NCBI GenBank assembly: GCA_902789395.1
Contig: CADANY010000010.1
Location: forward strand, 1 to 64,000
Origin: an uncultured Bacteroidia bacterium
GTDB taxonomy: Bacteria > Bacteroidota > Bacteroidia > Bacteroidales > UBA932
Direction: 5' to 3'
Length of the DNA stretch: 64,000 bases
In this document: positions 25,274 through 37,464 of the stretch, piece by piece
Layout of the letters: each line of letters begins with the position of its first letter
Numbering within the stretch: the stretch's first letter is position 1
Notes under the pieces: model-generated
Seen by the model: the letters and a program-made list of their open reading frames with translations, nothing else
What the model was told of the DNA's origin: nothing
The model's database searches: none
Program-made: the position numbers and the translations under genes

Positions 25274-25840
25274 ATGAGCGAGAAGAAATGGTATGTCTTA
25301 AGGACTGCCGGAACCAAGGAAAAGAAAGTCGCTGATTATCTCCAGAAAGAAGTTGAAAGAAGTGCTGAACTGCAGGCAACTGTGGATCAGATACTTGTAC
25401 CCGTTAAGAAAGAGATTGTAACCAAGAACGGAAAGAGGAAGGAAGTAGACCGTATCCTCTATCCGGGTTATGTGCTTATCCATGCGGAGCTCAACGCAGA
25501 TCTCGAGTATATCGTCAGGGGCCGCGTCATTCCCGGACTCGCCGGATTCCTCACCGAGAAATCCGGAACCAATCCCAATGACAAGATTCCGGTTCCGATC
25601 CGCGAAGACGAAGCCGCACGTATTCTCGGCCAGCAGGATGAGAACGCCGTTAATGCAGCGGAGACCGAGGTGAATTTCACCGTCGGCGAATCCGTCCGCA
25701 TTACCGACGGTCCGTTCAGCGGATTCAATGGAACGATCGAAGAGATACTGGAAGACAGAAGCAAACTCAAGGTGATAGTTGTGATTTTCGGCAGGAAGAC
25801 CCTGCTCGAACTCAGCTTTACACAAGTAACTAAAGAATAA
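25274..25840 (+). CDS. nusG: Transcription termination/antitermination factor NusG
   Basis: 188 residues. The N-terminal NGN domain begins [20 protein letters not shown] and contains LYPGYVLI; the C-terminal KOW domain (about 130-188) contains [20 protein letters not shown] and ends [11 protein letters not shown]. NusG binds RNA polymerase, reduces or promotes pausing, and links transcription to Rho or the ribosome. Normal Bacteroidota length. rplK follows after 5 bases. Confidence 0.97.
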   Translation: MSEKKWYVLRTAGTKEKKVADYLQKEVERSAELQATVDQILVPVKKEIVTKNGKRKEVDRILYPGYVLIHAELNADLEYIVRGRVIPGLAGFLTEKSGTNPNDKIPVPIREDEAARILGQQDENAVNAAETEVNFTVGESVRITDGPFSGFNGTIEEILEDRSKLKVIVVIFGRKTLLELSFTQVTKE

Positions 25841-25845
25841 CAATC

Positions 25846-26289
25846 ATGGCAAAAGAAGTTACCGGATTCATTAAGCTCCAAATCAAAGGCGGAGCTGCAA
25901 ATCCCGCACCTCCGGTAGGACCGGCTCTCGGTTCCAAAGGCTTGAACATCATGGACTTCTGCAAGCAGTTCAATGCTCGCACGCAGGATCAGGCCGGGAA
26001 AGTTCTCCCGGTTGTGATCACGGTCTTTTCCGACAAGTCCTTCTCGTTCGAGGTCAAGCAGCCGCCGGTAGCGGTCTCCCTCAAGGAAGCCGCCAAGATC
26101 CAGACTGCCTCCGGAGAACCGAACCGCAAGAAAGTAGCTTCCGTCACTTGGGACCAGGTCAAGGAAATTGCCCAGTCCAAGATGCCGGACTTGAATGCGT
26201 TCACGCTCCGTTCCGCAATGACAATGGTAGCCGGAACGGCAAGAAGTATGGGAATCACCGTCGAAGGCAAATTCCCCGAGGACCTTTAA
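25846..26289 (+). CDS. rplK: 50S ribosomal protein L11
   Basis: 147 residues with the canonical [20 protein letters not shown] start, the KQFNART segment and a C-terminal rRNA-binding domain ending in the GTARSMGI motif. L11 forms the GTPase-associated region of the 50S subunit together with 23S rRNA. Co-transcribed with nusG and rplA. Confidence 0.98.
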   Translation: MAKEVTGFIKLQIKGGAANPAPPVGPALGSKGLNIMDFCKQFNARTQDQAGKVLPVVITVFSDKSFSFEVKQPPVAVSLKEAAKIQTASGEPNRKKVASVTWDQVKEIAQSKMPDLNAFTLRSAMTMVAGTARSMGITVEGKFPEDL

Positions 26290-26301
26290 AATTCACATGC
26301 A

Positions 26302-27012
26302 ATGAGTAGATTAACGAAAAACCAGAAAGCAGTACAGGAAAAGTACGACAAGGCGAAGCTCTACACTCTCAATGAGGCATGCGAACTTCTGAAGGACATT
26401 ACTTATACCAAATTCGACGCATCCGTTGAGATTACGGCGAATCTCGGTGTCGACCCTCGTAAGGCGAACCAGATGATCCGTGGCGTTGTCACCCTTCCGA
26501 ACGGAACGGGTAAGGTTACCCGCGTCCTCGTCCTCTGTACTCCCGACAAGGAGAACGAAGCGAAAGAGGCCGGTGCCGACTACGTCGGACTCGACGAGTA
26601 TATCGAGAAGATCAAGGGCGGTTGGACTGACGTCGATGTCATCATCTGTACTCCGTCCGTTATGGCGAAAGTCGGCGCAATCGGCCGTATCCTCGGTCCG
26701 CGCGGCCTCATGCCGAACCCGAAAACCGGCACCGTTACCATGGAAGTCGGCAGCGCGGTCAAGGAAGTGAAGGCCGGTAAGATCGACTTCAAGGTCGACA
26801 AGACCGGTATCATCCACGCCGCCATCGGCAAGATCTCCTTCACTCCGGAGCAGATCGCGGAGAACGCAAAGACGATGATCAACGCCATCCTCAAGCTCAA
26901 ACCGCAGACTCTGAAAGGTACATACTTCAAGGGCGCGACCCTTTGCACCACGATGAGCCCTGCTCTCAAGTTGGACATCAAGGCATTCATGAACAGCAGT
27001 GCTGAGAAATAA
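26302..27012 (+). CDS. rplA: 50S ribosomal protein L1
   Basis: 236 residues. Domain I strands and the signature MPNPKTGTV within the [17 protein letters not shown] region identify L1, which forms the mobile L1 stalk and helps release E-site tRNA. In other bacteria L1 represses translation of its own L11-L1 message; no obvious L1-binding mimic was searched for here. Standard position 12 bases after rplK. Confidence 0.98.
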   Translation: MSRLTKNQKAVQEKYDKAKLYTLNEACELLKDITYTKFDASVEITANLGVDPRKANQMIRGVVTLPNGTGKVTRVLVLCTPDKENEAKEAGADYVGLDEYIEKIKGGWTDVDVIICTPSVMAKVGAIGRILGPRGLMPNPKTGTVTMEVGSAVKEVKAGKIDFKVDKTGIIHAAIGKISFTPEQIAENAKTMINAILKLKPQTLKGTYFKGATLCTTMSPALKLDIKAFMNSSAEK

Positions 27013-27024
27013 AATAGGATAAGT

Positions 27025-27549
27025 ATGAAAAAGGAAGTAAAAGCACAGGTATTGGAAGCTATTGCAGCCCAGCTTCAGGAATGTCCTAATTTCTACATCA
27101 CCGATATCGCCGGTCTGAATGCTGAAAAGACCTCCAAACTCCGTCGCGACTGCTTCGAGCAGGGTATCAAGCTCTGTGTCGTCAAGAACACGCTTTTCGA
27201 GAAAGTTCTCAAAGATAAGAACAATTCCGAACTCGAGCTCCTCTTCCCGACGCTCAAAGGCAACACCGCGATCATGTACGCAGAGTCTCCGAACGCTGCC
27301 GCCAAGCTGATCAAGAAGTATCAGAAGGCCGGTGAGGAGAAACCGGCACTCAAAGGTGCTTATGTCCAGGAATGTGCCTTCGTCGGCGCTGACAAACTCG
27401 ATGAACTTGTTTCCATCAAGTCCCGCGAGGAACTCATCGGCGAAATCGTCACACTCCTCCAGTCTCCTGCCCGCAACGTCATCTCCGCTCTCGAGAGCGC
27501 CGGTGGCAAACTCGCAGGGATTGTCAAAACCCTTTCGGAAAAAGAATAA
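27025..27549 (+). CDS. rplJ: 50S ribosomal protein L10
   Basis: 174 residues. It starts [18 protein letters not shown] with the conserved IADIAGLN-type segment (here [19 protein letters not shown]). The C-terminal helix is where L7/L12 dimers bind. L10 anchors the stalk to 23S rRNA. Unlike in E. coli, there is only a 12-base gap after rplA, so no long L10 leader is present. Confidence 0.98.
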   Translation: MKKEVKAQVLEAIAAQLQECPNFYITDIAGLNAEKTSKLRRDCFEQGIKLCVVKNTLFEKVLKDKNNSELELLFPTLKGNTAIMYAESPNAAAKLIKKYQKAGEEKPALKGAYVQECAFVGADKLDELVSIKSREELIGEIVTLLQSPARNVISALESAGGKLAGIVKTLSEKE

Positions 27550-27578
27550 TAACAATAACAATTTAAAATTATACAATT

Positions 27579-27953
27579 ATGGCAGACATCAAAGCACTTG
27601 CAGAAGAGTTGGTTAACCTTACTGTAAAAGACGTTCAGGAACTCGCTAAGGTCCTCAAGGAAGAATATGGCATCGAGCCCGCAGCTGCAGCTGTTGCAGT
27701 AGCAGCTCCGGCAGCCGCTGAGGCTGCTGCTCCGGCTGAGCAGACCGAATTCGACGTTATCCTCACCAGCGCCGGTCAGGCTAAGCTCCAGGTCATCAAG
27801 GCCGTCAAGGAGAACGCCGGTCTCGGACTGAAGGAAGCGAAGGACCTCGTTGACAAGGCTCCTGTAGCTATCAAGGAGAAAGTCTCCAAGGCTGAGGCTG
27901 AGGCACTCAAGGCCGCTCTCGAAGAGGCCGGTGCAGAGGTAGAGGTAAAATAA
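27579..27953 (+). CDS. rplL: 50S ribosomal protein L7/L12
   Basis: 124 residues. The N-terminal dimerisation domain is followed by an alanine-rich flexible hinge (about residues 35-50), then the C-terminal factor-binding domain with the conserved [20 protein letters not shown] and the VDKAP segment. It recruits translation GTPases to the ribosome stalk. A strong hairpin follows 34 bases after the stop. Confidence 0.98.
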   Translation: MADIKALAEELVNLTVKDVQELAKVLKEEYGIEPAAAAVAVAAPAAAEAAAPAEQTEFDVILTSAGQAKLQVIKAVKENAGLGLKEAKDLVDKAPVAIKEKVSKAEAEALKAALEEAGAEVEVK

Positions 27954-27987
27954 CTACCCCGGCTTCCCCTGGAAGGGAACAAATTCA

Positions 27988-28022
27988 GGTTTAGAGCCCA
28001 AAGTAGGCTCTAAACCTTTTTT
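27988..28022 (+). terminator. Strong hairpin with T tract between rplL and rpoB (attenuator/partial terminator)
   Basis: GGTTTAGAGCC (27988-27998) pairs perfectly with GGCTCTAAACC (28006-28016) around a 7-base loop, followed by TTTTTT. It has all features of a Rho-independent terminator yet rpoB begins 37 bases later. The simplest reading is partial termination that keeps RNA polymerase subunit output below that of ribosomal proteins, as known for the E. coli rplL-rpoB gap. Confidence 0.85.
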
Positions 28023-28058
28023 CCGTATTAAGTTTTTCTCCCTTAGCTAAGGCAGAAT

Positions 28059-31000
28059 ATGTCAAAAAAGACTAACAACAAGCGTGTAAATTTCGCAACA
28101 TCCAAGATACTGGATTATCCTGACCTTCTCGAGGTCCAGCTGAAGTCCTTCAAGGACTTTTTCCAGCTAGAGACTACGCCTGACAGCAGGAAGAACGAAG
28201 GTCTTTTCCAGGTTTTCCAGGAAATTTTCCCGATCGAAGATACCCGGAACAACTACAAGCTCGAGTTTATCGACTATTTTATCGACCCTCCGCAGTATTC
28301 GATCGAAGAGTGTCTTGAAAGAGGTCTGACGTACAATGTCCCTCTGAAGGCTAAGCTCCGCCTTTCCTGCACGGATCCCGACCATGAGGATTTCGACACG
28401 ATGGTCCAGGACGTCTATCTCGGGAATATCCCGTACATGACGCCCGGCGGCACGTTCGTTATCAACGGATCCGAAAGAATTATCGTTTCACAGCTCCACC
28501 GGTCTCCGGGCGTTTTCTTCGACCAGAGCATGCATGCCAACGGCACCAAGCTCTATTCGGCCCGAATCATCCCGTTCAAGGGATCCTGGATCGAGTTCGC
28601 GACCGACATCAACAATGTCATGTACGCCTACATCGACCGGAAAAAGAAACTGCCCGTAACGACCCTCCTCCGGGCGATCGGTTACAACGGTGACAAGGAT
28701 ATTATCGACATTTTCGGTCTCGCCGACGAGATCGAAGTCAACGAAGAGGCACTCAAGGCGAACGAAGGAAGGAAATTCGCGGCCAAGGTTCTCAAAACGT
28801 GGACAGAGGACTTTGAAGATGAGGATACCGGCGAGGTCATCCCTATCGAACGGACCATTCCTATCGTCGAAAGAGGAGAGATCCTCAATGAGGAGACGAT
28901 TGAGAAGATCAAGGATACCGACGTGAAGACGATCCTCCTGCAGAAGGACGAAGCCAATTCCGCCGAGTATGCGATCATCTACAATACCCTCCAGAAAGAC
29001 CCGACCAATACGGAGGTCGAAGCTGTCAACTTCATCTACAAACAGCTCCGTAACTCCGAACCGCCGGATGAGGCGACTGCCAGGGATGTCATCGACAAGC
29101 TTTTCTTCTCCGAGAAGCGCTATGACCTCGGCAATGTAGGCCGCTACCGCCTCAACAAGAAACTTTCGCTTTCCACTGATCCGGAAGTCCGCGTCCTTAC
29201 GAACACGGATATCATTGAGATTATCAAGTATCTCATCCAGCTGATCAACTCGAAAGCAACGGTCGACGATATCGACCACCTCAGCAACCGTCGCGTCAGA
29301 ACGGTCGGCGAACAGCTCGCCAACCAATTCAGCGTCGGTCTTTCCCGTATGGCCCGCACCATCCGCGAACGCATGAACGTCCGTGACAGCGAGCAGTTCA
29401 GCCCGATCGACCTGATCAACGCCAAGACCCTGTCTTCCGTCATCAATTCCTTCTTCGGCACAAGCCAGTTGTCCCAGTTCATGGACCAGACCAACCCGCT
29501 TGCGGAAATCACCCACAAGCGCCGTCTCTCCGCACTCGGCCCGGGAGGTCTCTCCCGTGACCGCGCCGGATTCGAAGTCCGTGACGTGCACTACACCCAC
29601 TATGGACGTCTCTGCCCGATCGAGTCCCCGGAAGGTCCGAACATCGGTCTTATCTCCTCCCTCTGCGTCTATGCCCGCATCAATGAGCTCGGTTTCATCG
29701 AGACTCCGTACCGGGAGGTCCATGGAGGCAAGGTCGACCTGAGCGACACCGGATGGAAATACATGAGCGCCGAGGAAGAAGAGAAACAGCTCGTTTCCCT
29801 CGCGAATGTGAGGATGAGCGACGATGGCGAAATCCTGGACGACAGGATCCAGTGCCGCCTCGAAGCCGACTTCCCGGTCGTTACCAAGGAAGAGGTCAAC
29901 TATATGGACGTCGCCCCGAACCAGATGGCTTCCGTCGCGGCTTCCCTGATCCCGTTCCTCGAGCACGATGACGCGCACCGTGCCCTCATGGGCGCGAACA
30001 TGATGCGCCAGGCCGTTCCGCTCCTGAAACCGGAAGCTCCTATCGTAGGTACCGGTCTGGAGGAAAGGGTCTGTATCGACTCCCGTACCCAGATTATCGC
30101 CGCCCGCAAGGGTACGGTGACCTATGTGGACGCAAACGAGATCCATATCCAATACGACCGGACGGATGATGAACGTTTCGTCAGCTTCGCTCCGGAAGAG
30201 ACGGTCTACAAACTCCCGATCTGCCGCAGGACCAACCAGAATACGACCATTACCCTCAAGCCGATCGTCCGCAAGGGCGACAAGGTCACCAAGGGCCAGG
30301 TCATTACGGAAGGTTATGCCACCCAGGACGGTGAGCTGGCACTCGGCCGCAACCTCAAAGTCGCCTTCATGCCGTGGAAGGGATACAACTACGAAGACGC
30401 CATCGTCCTTTCCGAAGAGATGGTCAAGTGGGATATCCTGACTTCGATCCATGTCGACGAGTACCTGACTGAGGTACGCGAGACCAAGCGCGGTATGGAG
30501 GAACTCACCTCCGATATTCCGAACGTCAGTGAGGATGCCACCAAGGACCTCGACGACAACGGTATCATCCGCATCGGTGCCCATATCGAACCGGGCGACA
30601 TCATGATCGGCAAGATCACCCCGAAGGGCGAGAGCGATCCTTCTCCGGAAGAAAAGCTCCTCAAGGCCATCTTCGGTGACAAGGCCGGAGACGTCAAGGA
30701 TGCCTCGCTCAAGGCCAACCCGTCCCTGAGCGGTACGGTCATCCAGACCGCCCTCTACGCCAAGGTCGCTTCCAGCGGCAAGCGCAATGCCAAACTCGAC
30801 CAGAAGGCCCGTATCGAGAGCCGCCAGGCCGACTTTGACAAGGCTGCCGAAAAACTCCGCACCGAATTCCTCGACAAACTCCTGACCCTGGTCAAGGGCA
30901 AGAAGAGCGTCGGCATCAGCGACCTCTATGGCGTTGAAATCGTACCGAAAGGCAAGGAATTCACCGCTGAAATCCTCCGCGACATCGACTACGCGAATGT

Positions 31001-31874
31001 CAACTCCCTTAAGTGGACCTCCGATAAGTCGACCAATGCCCTCGTCCGCGAACTGATCAACAACTACTGCATCACCTTCAAGGAGGCTGAAACCCGCGCC
31101 AAACGCGCCCTTGACAAGATCAAGGTGGGTGACGAACTCCCGAACGGCGTCATGCAGCTCGCCAAGGTCTATATCGCCAAGAAGCGTAAGATCACGGTCG
31201 GTGACAAGATGGCAGGCCGCCACGGAAACAAGGGTATCGTTGCCAAGATCGTCCGTCAGGAAGACATGCCGTTCCTCGAGGACGGAACTCCTGTCGATAT
31301 CGTCCTCAACCCGCTCGGCGTACCTTCCCGTATGAACCTCGGCCAGATCTATGAAACGGTCCTCGGATGGGCCGGCAAGGAACTTGGACTGAAGTTCTCC
31401 ACGCCGATCTTCGACGGTGCGTCCATCGATGAGATCTGCGAGTACACGGACAAGGCCGGCGTTCCCCGCTTCGGTAAGACGCGGCTCCGCGACGGCGGTA
31501 CGGGCGACTGGTTCGACCAGCCTGCAACGGTCGGCGTGATCTATATGATCAAGCTCGGCCACATGGTCGACGACAAGATGCACGCCCGTTCCATCGGACC
31601 TTACTCCCTCATCACCCAGCAGCCGCTCGGCGGTAAAGCCCAGTTCGGCGGCCAGCGTTTCGGTGAGATGGAAGTCTGGGCCCTCGAGGCCTTCGGTGCA
31701 GCCAATGCCCTCCAGGAAATCCTTACGGTCAAATCCGACGACGTCGCCGGCAGGTCCAAGACCTATGAAGCGATCGTCAAGGGCGACCAGATGCCTACCC
31801 CGGGTATTCCGGAGTCTCTCAACGTGCTCCTGCACGAACTCCGCGGTCTCGGACTCAAAGTCACATTGGATTAA
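28059..31874 (+). CDS. rpoB: DNA-directed RNA polymerase subunit beta
   Basis: 1271 residues. The full set of beta-subunit landmarks is present: an N-terminal region beginning [11 protein letters not shown], the rifampicin-pocket segment [20 protein letters not shown] followed by [10 protein letters not shown], the fork/catalytic region [17 protein letters not shown], the active-site [10 protein letters not shown] and the C-terminal clamp region [19 protein letters not shown]. The pocket residues equivalent to E. coli Asp516, His526 and Ser531 are all wild type, which predicts no classical rifampicin-resistance change there. Length and insertions are typical for Bacteroidota. rpoC follows 27 bases later. 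Confidence 0.99.
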   Translation: MSKKTNNKRVNFATSKILDYPDLLEVQLKSFKDFFQLETTPDSRKNEGLFQVFQEIFPIEDTRNNYKLEFIDYFIDPPQYSIEECLERGLTYNVPLKAKLRLSCTDPDHEDFDTMVQDVYLGNIPYMTPGGTFVINGSERIIVSQLHRSPGVFFDQSMHANGTKLYSARIIPFKGSWIEFATDINNVMYAYIDRKKKLPVTTLLRAIGYNGDKDIIDIFGLADEIEVNEEALKANEGRKFAAKVLKTWTEDFEDEDTGEVIPIERTIPIVERGEILNEETIEKIKDTDVKTILLQKDEANSAEYAIIYNTLQKDPTNTEVEAVNFIYKQLRNSEPPDEATARDVIDKLFFSEKRYDLGNVGRYRLNKKLSLSTDPEVRVLTNTDIIEIIKYLIQLINSKATVDDIDHLSNRRVRTVGEQLANQFSVGLSRMARTIRERMNVRDSEQFSPIDLINAKTLSSVINSFFGTSQLSQFMDQTNPLAEITHKRRLSALGPGGLSRDRAGFEVRDVHYTHYGRLCPIESPEGPNIGLISSLCVYARINELGFIETPYREVHGGKVDLSDTGWKYMSAEEEEKQLVSLANVRMSDDGEILDDRIQCRLEADFPVVTKEEVNYMDVAPNQMASVAASLIPFLEHDDAHRALMGANMMRQAVPLLKPEAPIVGTGLEERVCIDSRTQIIAARKGTVTYVDANEIHIQYDRTDDERFVSFAPEETVYKLPICRRTNQNTTITLKPIVRKGDKVTKGQVITEGYATQDGELALGRNLKVAFMPWKGYNYEDAIVLSEEMVKWDILTSIHVDEYLTEVRETKRGMEELTSDIPNVSEDATKDLDDNGIIRIGAHIEPGDIMIGKITPKGESDPSPEEKLLKAIFGDKAGDVKDASLKANPSLSGTVIQTALYAKVASSGKRNAKLDQKARIESRQADFDKAAEKLRTEFLDKLLTLVKGKKSVGISDLYGVEIVPKGKEFTAEILRDIDYANVNSLKWTSDKSTNALVRELINNYCITFKEAETRAKRALDKIKVGDELPNGVMQLAKVYIAKKRKITVGDKMAGRHGNKGIVAKIVRQEDMPFLEDGTPVDIVLNPLGVPSRMNLGQIYETVLGWAGKELGLKFSTPIFDGASIDEICEYTDKAGVPRFGKTRLRDGGTGDWFDQPATVGVIYMIKLGHMVDDKMHARSIGPYSLITQQPLGGKAQFGGQRFGEMEVWALEAFGAANALQEILTVKSDDVAGRSKTYEAIVKGDQMPTPGIPESLNVLLHELRGLGLKVTLD

Positions 31875-31901
31875 TCAAGGACAATTTGATAGATTAGCAA
31901 T

Positions 31902-34900
31902 ATGCCTACTTTTAATAATAAGGAAAACAAGGTCAAAAGCAATTTCTCGAGAATCAGCATCTCTCTCGCTTCTCCGGAAGACATTACCGCAAGATCCTGC
32001 GGAGAGGTCCTGAAGCCTGAAACCGTCAATTACCGGACCTATAAACCGGAACGTGACGGTCTCTTCTGCGAGAAGATCTTCGGTCCTACCAAAGACTACG
32101 AGTGCTACTGCGGAAAGTACAAGAGAATCCGTTACCGCGGCATCGTCTGCGACCGCTGCGGCGTCGAGGTTACGGAAAAGAAAGTGAGAAGGGAAAGGAT
32201 GGGACATATCACCCTGACCGTTCCCGTTGCACATATCTGGTACTTCAAGAGCGCTCCGAACAAGATCTCCGCACTTCTCGGAATTCCTGCCAAGAAACTT
32301 GAATCCGTTATCTACTACGAGAAGTATATCGTCATCCGTGAAGGTGCCGCCAACGACGCCCTCCCTTCCGACATGCCCCAGATCCACAAGTACGACCTCC
32401 TTTCCGAGGAAGAGTACATGACCATCACCGACCGCCTGCCCGACAACGGCATGCTCTCCGATGACGATCCGGGCAAGTTCATCGCCAAGATGGGTGCGGA
32501 AGGTATCTATGACCTTCTCAAGGAAATCGACGTAGACGCCCTCGGAAAGGAACTTCGCCAGCAAATGCGGTCGGAAGCTTCCCAGCAGCGCAAGGCTGAA
32601 CTTCTGAAGCGTCTCTCCGTCGTCAAGTGGTTCCAGGAGTCCAAGGACGTCAACCGGCCGGAGTGGATGATCATGAAGGTCATCCCGGTCACTCCCCCGG
32701 ATCTCCGTCCGCTCGTTCCGCTCGATGGCGGCCGCTTTGCGACCTCCGACCTGAACGATCTCTACAGAAGGGTCATCATCCGGAACAACCGTCTGAAGAA
32801 ACTCATCGAGATCAAGGCTCCGGAAGTCATTCTCCGCAACGAGAAACGTATGCTCCAGGAAGCCGTCGATTCCCTCTTCGACAACTCCAAGAAGTCAAGC
32901 GCGGTCAAGAGCGAGTCCAACAGGGCCCTCAAATCCCTCTCCGACTCCCTTAAGGGTAAGCAGGGACGTTTCCGTCAGAACCTTCTCGGTAAGCGTGTCG
33001 ACTATTCCGCCCGTTCGGTTATCGTCGTCGGACCGGAACTCAACATGCACGAGTGTGGTCTTCCTAAGTTCATGGCCGCCGAGCTCTACAAGCCGTTCGT
33101 CATCCGCAAGCTCATCGAGCGCGGCATCGTCAAGACGGTCAAGAGCGCCAAGAAGATCGTAGACCGCCGCGAACCGGTGATCTGGGACATCCTTGAAAAC
33201 GTCATGAAGGGCCACCCGGTCCTGCTGAACCGTGCTCCGACCCTCCACCGTCTCGGTATCCAGGCTTTCCAGCCGCGAATGATCGAAGGAAAGGCCATCC
33301 AGCTGCATCCGCTCGCCTGTACGGCATTCAATGCCGACTTCGACGGTGACCAGATGGCTGTCCATCTCCCGCTCGGCAACGCCGCGATCATGGAAGCCCA
33401 GCTGCTCATGCTCGGATCCCACAACATCCTCAACCCGGCCAACGGAAGCCCGATCACCGTTCCTTCCCAGGATATGGTCCTCGGTCTGTACTATATCACG
33501 AAGGCCCGCAAGGGTGCCAAGGGAGAAGGAATGCGTTTCTACGGTCCTGAAGAGGTTATCATCGCCTATAACGAGAAGGTCATTGACATGCACGCCGTGA
33601 TCAATGTGAAACTTCCCGTCGACAAGAACGATCCTTCCAAGGGAGAGGCCATGGTCGAGACGACTGCCGGCCGTATCATCGTCAACCAGTACGTTCCGGA
33701 CGAGGTTCCGTACGTCAACGAAGTGCTCGGCAAGAAAGCGCTCCGCAAGATTATTACCCTTGTCATCAAGAACACCGGCGTCACCCGCACGGCCCGTTTC
33801 CTCGATGACATCAAGAACCTCGGTTACGACCAGGCGTTCCGCGCCGGTATCTCCTTCAACCTTGGTGACGTCCTGATTCCGGAAGAGAAGACAGCGCTCA
33901 TCAGCGAAGGTTACCAGGAGGTGGAGAACATCAAGGCAAACTATGCGATGGGCTTCATCACCAACAACGAGCGTTACAACAAGGTCATCGACCTCTGGAC
34001 TTCGATCGACAACAAGCTTACAGGCATCGTTGAAAAGCAGATTTCCGCAGACCAGCAGGGTTTCAACCCGGTCTACATGATGCTCGACTCCGGTGCCCGA
34101 GGCTCTACCCAGCAGATCAAGCAGCTCTGCGGTATGCGAGGCCTGATGGCCAAGCCGCAGAAGTCCGGCGCCGCCGGGGCTGAGATTATCGAGAACCCGA
34201 TCGTTTCCAACCTGAAGGAAGGAATGACGGTGCTTGAGTACTTCATCTCGACCCACGGTGCGAGAAAGGGTCTTGCCGATACCGCCCTCAAGACGGCGGA
34301 TGCCGGTTACCTGACCCGCCGTCTGGTAGACGTTTCCCACGATGTGATCATCACAGAGGAAGACTGCGGAACCCTCCGCGGCCTCATCGCTACGGCCATC
34401 AAGAATAAGGACGAAGTTGTCGAATCCCTCGGCGAACGGATCCTCGGCCGTACCTCTGTCCATGATATTTTCAACCCGCTCACGGGCGAAATGATCATTG
34501 CGGCCGGCGAGGAAATCCGCGAGGATACCGCCAACCTGATCGACTCCCTCCCGATCGAGCAGGTCGAAATCCGTTCCGTCCTCACCTGCGAATCCCGCCA
34601 CGGCGTCTGCGCGAAATGCTATGGACGTAACCTGGCGACGAGCCGCATGGTCGAGAAGGGCGAAGTCGTCGGCGTTATCGCAGCTCAGTCCATCGGCGAG
34701 CCGGGTACGCAGCTTACCCTCCGTACCTTCCACGTCGGTGGTACCGCATCCAGCGCAACGGCAGATTCTTCCATTGAGTCCAAGTATGACGGTAAACTCG
34801 CCTTCGAAGAACTTAGGACGATCCAGCGCGTCAGCGATGACGGTACGGTCAACGATATCGTCGTCAGCCGGATGACGGAAGTCCGCATCATCGACGGCAA

Positions 34901-36179
34901 TACCGGAATCACCTACTCCCAGTATGACGTACCTTACGGCTCCGTCCTCTATTTCAAGGATGGCGACACCGTCAAGAAGGGCGACCTCATCTGCGAATGG
35001 GATGCCTACAACGCAACGACGATCGTCGAAACCGCCGGTACGCTCCACTTCGAGAACATGATCGAAGGACAGACCTACCGCGAGGAAAGCGCTGACGAGT
35101 ATTCCAATAACAAGGATAAGGTCATCATCGAATCCCGTGACAAGACCCGCAACCCGTCCATCGTTATCACCGACGCGAACGGCAATACCCTGAGGCAGTA
35201 CAACCTCCCGGTCGGCGCCCACGTTATGGTCAGCGACGGCGACCTGGTCAAGGCAGGCGATGTCATTATCAAGATCCCGCGCGCCATCGGCAAGTCCAGC
35301 GATATCACAGGCGGTCTCCCGCGTGTTACCGAGCTCTTCGAAGCCCGTAACCCGTCGAACCCTGCCATCATTTCCGAAATCAACGGAGAAGTCCTGATGG
35401 GCAAGGTCAAGAGAGGAAACCGCGAAATCGTCGTCAAGAACAAATCCGGTGTCGAGAAGCACTATCTGGTTCCGATGACCAAGCAGATCCTTGTCCAGGA
35501 GAACGACTATGTCAAGGCCGGTACCCGTCTTTCCGACGGCGGTATCTCCCCGACCGACATTCTCAATGTCCTCGGACCTGTCAAGGCTGAAGAGTATATC
35601 GTCAACGAAATCCAGGCGGTCTACCGTCTCCAGGGCGTTAAGATCAACGACAAGCACTTTGAGATTATCGTCCGCCAGATGATGCGCAAGGTCCAGATCA
35701 ACGATCCGGGTGACACGGAATTCCTTCCGGAAGAACTCGTCGACAAGTGGGATTTCATGGATACGAACGACGCAATCTACGGCAAATACTATGTCGAGGA
35801 TGCAGGCGACAGCGTGAAATTCGAGGCCGGTGATATCATCGGCGCCCGCGAGCTCAGGAGCGAAAACGCTTCCCTCGAGCGCCAGGGCCAGAAACTCGTC
35901 GTTGCCCGCGAGGCCCGTCCGGCAACCGCCAGCCAGGTTCTCCAGGGTATCACCCGCGCCGCACTCAAGACCGGAAGCTTCATCTCGGCAGCCTCCTTCC
36001 AGGAGACGACCAAGGTGCTCAGCGAAGCCGCGATCCGTGCCCGCGTCGATCATCTCGAAGGTCTTAAGGAGAATGTCATCTGCGGTCATCTGATTCCGGC
36101 CGGAACCGGTCTCAAGGACTACCAGGATATCGTGGTAGGCCGCAAGGACGAAGTTGCCGCCCAGATGAACGACCTGTAG
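31902..36179 (+). CDS. rpoC: DNA-directed RNA polymerase subunit beta'
   Basis: 1425 residues. An N-terminal zinc ribbon ([19 protein letters not shown], about 68-86) is followed by the catalytic Mg-binding [12 protein letters not shown], the bridge-helix/trigger-loop region (with [16 protein letters not shown]) and the second zinc site around [16 protein letters not shown]. It forms the catalytic core with beta. It ends 27 bases before a strong terminator that closes the whole tRNA-tuf-ribosomal-rpo region. Confidence 0.99.
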   Translation: MPTFNNKENKVKSNFSRISISLASPEDITARSCGEVLKPETVNYRTYKPERDGLFCEKIFGPTKDYECYCGKYKRIRYRGIVCDRCGVEVTEKKVRRERMGHITLTVPVAHIWYFKSAPNKISALLGIPAKKLESVIYYEKYIVIREGAANDALPSDMPQIHKYDLLSEEEYMTITDRLPDNGMLSDDDPGKFIAKMGAEGIYDLLKEIDVDALGKELRQQMRSEASQQRKAELLKRLSVVKWFQESKDVNRPEWMIMKVIPVTPPDLRPLVPLDGGRFATSDLNDLYRRVIIRNNRLKKLIEIKAPEVILRNEKRMLQEAVDSLFDNSKKSSAVKSESNRALKSLSDSLKGKQGRFRQNLLGKRVDYSARSVIVVGPELNMHECGLPKFMAAELYKPFVIRKLIERGIVKTVKSAKKIVDRREPVIWDILENVMKGHPVLLNRAPTLHRLGIQAFQPRMIEGKAIQLHPLACTAFNADFDGDQMAVHLPLGNAAIMEAQLLMLGSHNILNPANGSPITVPSQDMVLGLYYITKARKGAKGEGMRFYGPEEVIIAYNEKVIDMHAVINVKLPVDKNDPSKGEAMVETTAGRIIVNQYVPDEVPYVNEVLGKKALRKIITLVIKNTGVTRTARFLDDIKNLGYDQAFRAGISFNLGDVLIPEEKTALISEGYQEVENIKANYAMGFITNNERYNKVIDLWTSIDNKLTGIVEKQISADQQGFNPVYMMLDSGARGSTQQIKQLCGMRGLMAKPQKSGAAGAEIIENPIVSNLKEGMTVLEYFISTHGARKGLADTALKTADAGYLTRRLVDVSHDVIITEEDCGTLRGLIATAIKNKDEVVESLGERILGRTSVHDIFNPLTGEMIIAAGEEIREDTANLIDSLPIEQVEIRSVLTCESRHGVCAKCYGRNLATSRMVEKGEVVGVIAAQSIGEPGTQLTLRTFHVGGTASSATADSSIESKYDGKLAFEELRTIQRVSDDGTVNDIVVSRMTEVRIIDGNTGITYSQYDVPYGSVLYFKDGDTVKKGDLICEWDAYNATTIVETAGTLHFENMIEGQTYREESADEYSNNKDKVIIESRDKTRNPSIVITDANGNTLRQYNLPVGAHVMVSDGDLVKAGDVIIKIPRAIGKSSDITGGLPRVTELFEARNPSNPAIISEINGEVLMGKVKRGNREIVVKNKSGVEKHYLVPMTKQILVQENDYVKAGTRLSDGGISPTDILNVLGPVKAEEYIVNEIQAVYRLQGVKINDKHFEIIVRQMMRKVQINDPGDTEFLPEELVDKWDFMDTNDAIYGKYYVEDAGDSVKFEAGDIIGARELRSENASLERQGQKLVVAREARPATASQVLQGITRAALKTGSFISAASFQETTKVLSEAAIRARVDHLEGLKENVICGHLIPAGTGLKDYQDIVVGRKDEVAAQMNDL

Positions 36180-36206
36180 ACGATTCTGCAAGAACAGCAT
36201 TGAATG

Positions 36207-36235
36207 ACCGGCCATTTCCGAATGGCCGGTTTTTT
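36207..36235 (+). terminator. Rho-independent terminator of the rpoBC operon
   Basis: ACCGGCCAT (36207-36215) pairs with ATGGCCGGT (36222-36230) around a 6-base loop and is followed by TTTTT. Confidence 0.9.
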
Positions 36236-36238
36236 GTA

Positions 36239-36246
36239 TATCTTTG
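36239..36246 (+). promoter_or_regulatory. -7 promoter element (TATCTTTG)
   Basis: A perfect TAnnTTTG match that begins within a few bases of the rpoC terminator and lies 27 bases before the next start. No clean -33 box can be placed because that position is inside the terminator stem. Confidence 0.65.
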
Positions 36247-36273
36247 CAGTAACGAACGAAAAACTGAATAGTC

Positions 36274-37443
36274 ATGAAAAAGACGATGTTGATCCTGGCA
36301 GCGGTACTGCTTGCAGCGGTATCCTGCGATAAGCACACCGACAGGCGGAGGGAGCAGACGGACCCGGTCGAAGTGGTCCTCACGAAACCCTCTGACTGGA
36401 GCATCCAATATAAGGGACGGGAGAATTATACGGAAGCAGACGGATATGTCTCCCGCGTCGAACGGGTTTCCGTCCGCTGTCCGGGTGCGGACTACTATAT
36501 CCTCCGGACGATCTCTCCGGACGATCTCAAGGAACTTTATAAGAACGATCTCAAAGAGTTCTTCGAGACCGAGGCGCGCTACCTCCGGGAGGATGCCTTC
36601 AATTACAAGGAAAAGGTAACCGATTATTTATATTACGAAGATGTCCAGGATTACCTGCTCGACCGGATCCGGATGGGGAACTGGCTGATGTTCCTCGTCG
36701 GGATGGACGGGGACGGCTATATCACCGGCTCCTATGCCGAGACCTCCGTCAATATCCCGGAAGAGACTCCTACGGAGGGATATAACAAATGGATCGGAGA
36801 ATGGAATATCGGAAACGGAAAGATCGTCTACCCGGTTTCGATTGAGAAAAGCGAGGCCAATTATACCTATATTCTCCGCGGCTGGGAGACCGGCGACAGC
36901 ATCGACAGCGCCAAGGGCGAACAGATGGACCAGGAATACCTGGAGGCCGAATACGACAATTACAATGGCAATCTGTATTTTAAGTCGCAGTATCTCGGGA
37001 CCTATACGGAGAATAATGTCGGGATCGATGAACTCTTCCTCGGGAAAATCGACTATCAGGGCGGTTCAACCGCTGAGAACGGCATCTGGATCATTACCGA
37101 CGAAGGCCTCGACCTCGCCGCCGGAGTCATGAATGAAGGGAATGCCACCGCAACGGTCAGCGGATGCAACGTAAATGTCAATCTCGGCAACAAGACCGTA
37201 GAGACCGTCTTCTCCTTCATGCAATACATCGCCGCCTATATGAACGGCAACAATGTCGAGTACAGCGAGTACAACCAGAACGTACCGCAGTTCCCGCTGA
37301 CGATGGACAGGACCCGTTCCTCCGTCAACCGCCCGGCATGGAAGCCGCGTCCGGCAACGCGCTCCTCTGTCCACCATGCACAGATCCGCGAGCACAGCGA
37401 CCGCCAGGGCCAGACCGCCCGAGGCGCCGTCAAGGTCCGGTAA
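36274..37443 (+). CDS. Lipoprotein of unknown function with an arginine-rich C terminus
   Basis: 389 residues. The signal peptide MKKTMLILAAVLLAAVSC ends in a lipobox, so the protein is probably anchored in a membrane facing the periplasm or the surface. The body mixes helical acidic stretches (LKELYKNDLKEFFETEARYL) with a beta-rich part around 170-300 (WIGEWNIGNGKIVYPVSIEK, ending with a GIWIITDEGLDLA-type strand), as in Bacteroidales DUF4925/lipocalin-like surface lipoproteins, but I cannot assign a family. The last 45 residues are unlike the rest, low in hydrophobics and rich in Arg, Ser and Pro. It has its own promoter after the rpoC terminator, and cysS follows 21 bases later. Confidence 0.75.
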   Translation: MKKTMLILAAVLLAAVSCDKHTDRRREQTDPVEVVLTKPSDWSIQYKGRENYTEADGYVSRVERVSVRCPGADYYILRTISPDDLKELYKNDLKEFFETEARYLREDAFNYKEKVTDYLYYEDVQDYLLDRIRMGNWLMFLVGMDGDGYITGSYAETSVNIPEETPTEGYNKWIGEWNIGNGKIVYPVSIEKSEANYTYILRGWETGDSIDSAKGEQMDQEYLEAEYDNYNGNLYFKSQYLGTYTENNVGIDELFLGKIDYQGGSTAENGIWIITDEGLDLAAGVMNEGNATATVSGCNVNVNLGNKTVETVFSFMQYIAAYMNGNNVEYSEYNQNVPQFPLTMDRTRSSVNRPAWKPRPATRSSVHHAQIREHSDRQGQTARGAVKVR

Positions 37444-37464
37444 TATCGCACTAACAAACAGAAT

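Noticed and set aside
29440..29640. Possible rifampicin-resistance substitutions in rpoB
   Set aside because: The pocket reads SQLSQFMDQ...[13 protein letters not shown], with the key Asp, His and Ser residues unchanged.
28488..31835. An open frame of 1115 codons on the minus strand across rpoB, and a similar 1169-codon one across rpoC (32895-36404)
   Set aside because: These are shadows: strong codon bias in highly expressed genes removes antisense stops. Their translations are Asp/Val/Leu-rich with no domain, and the plus strand encodes undoubted RNA polymerase subunits.
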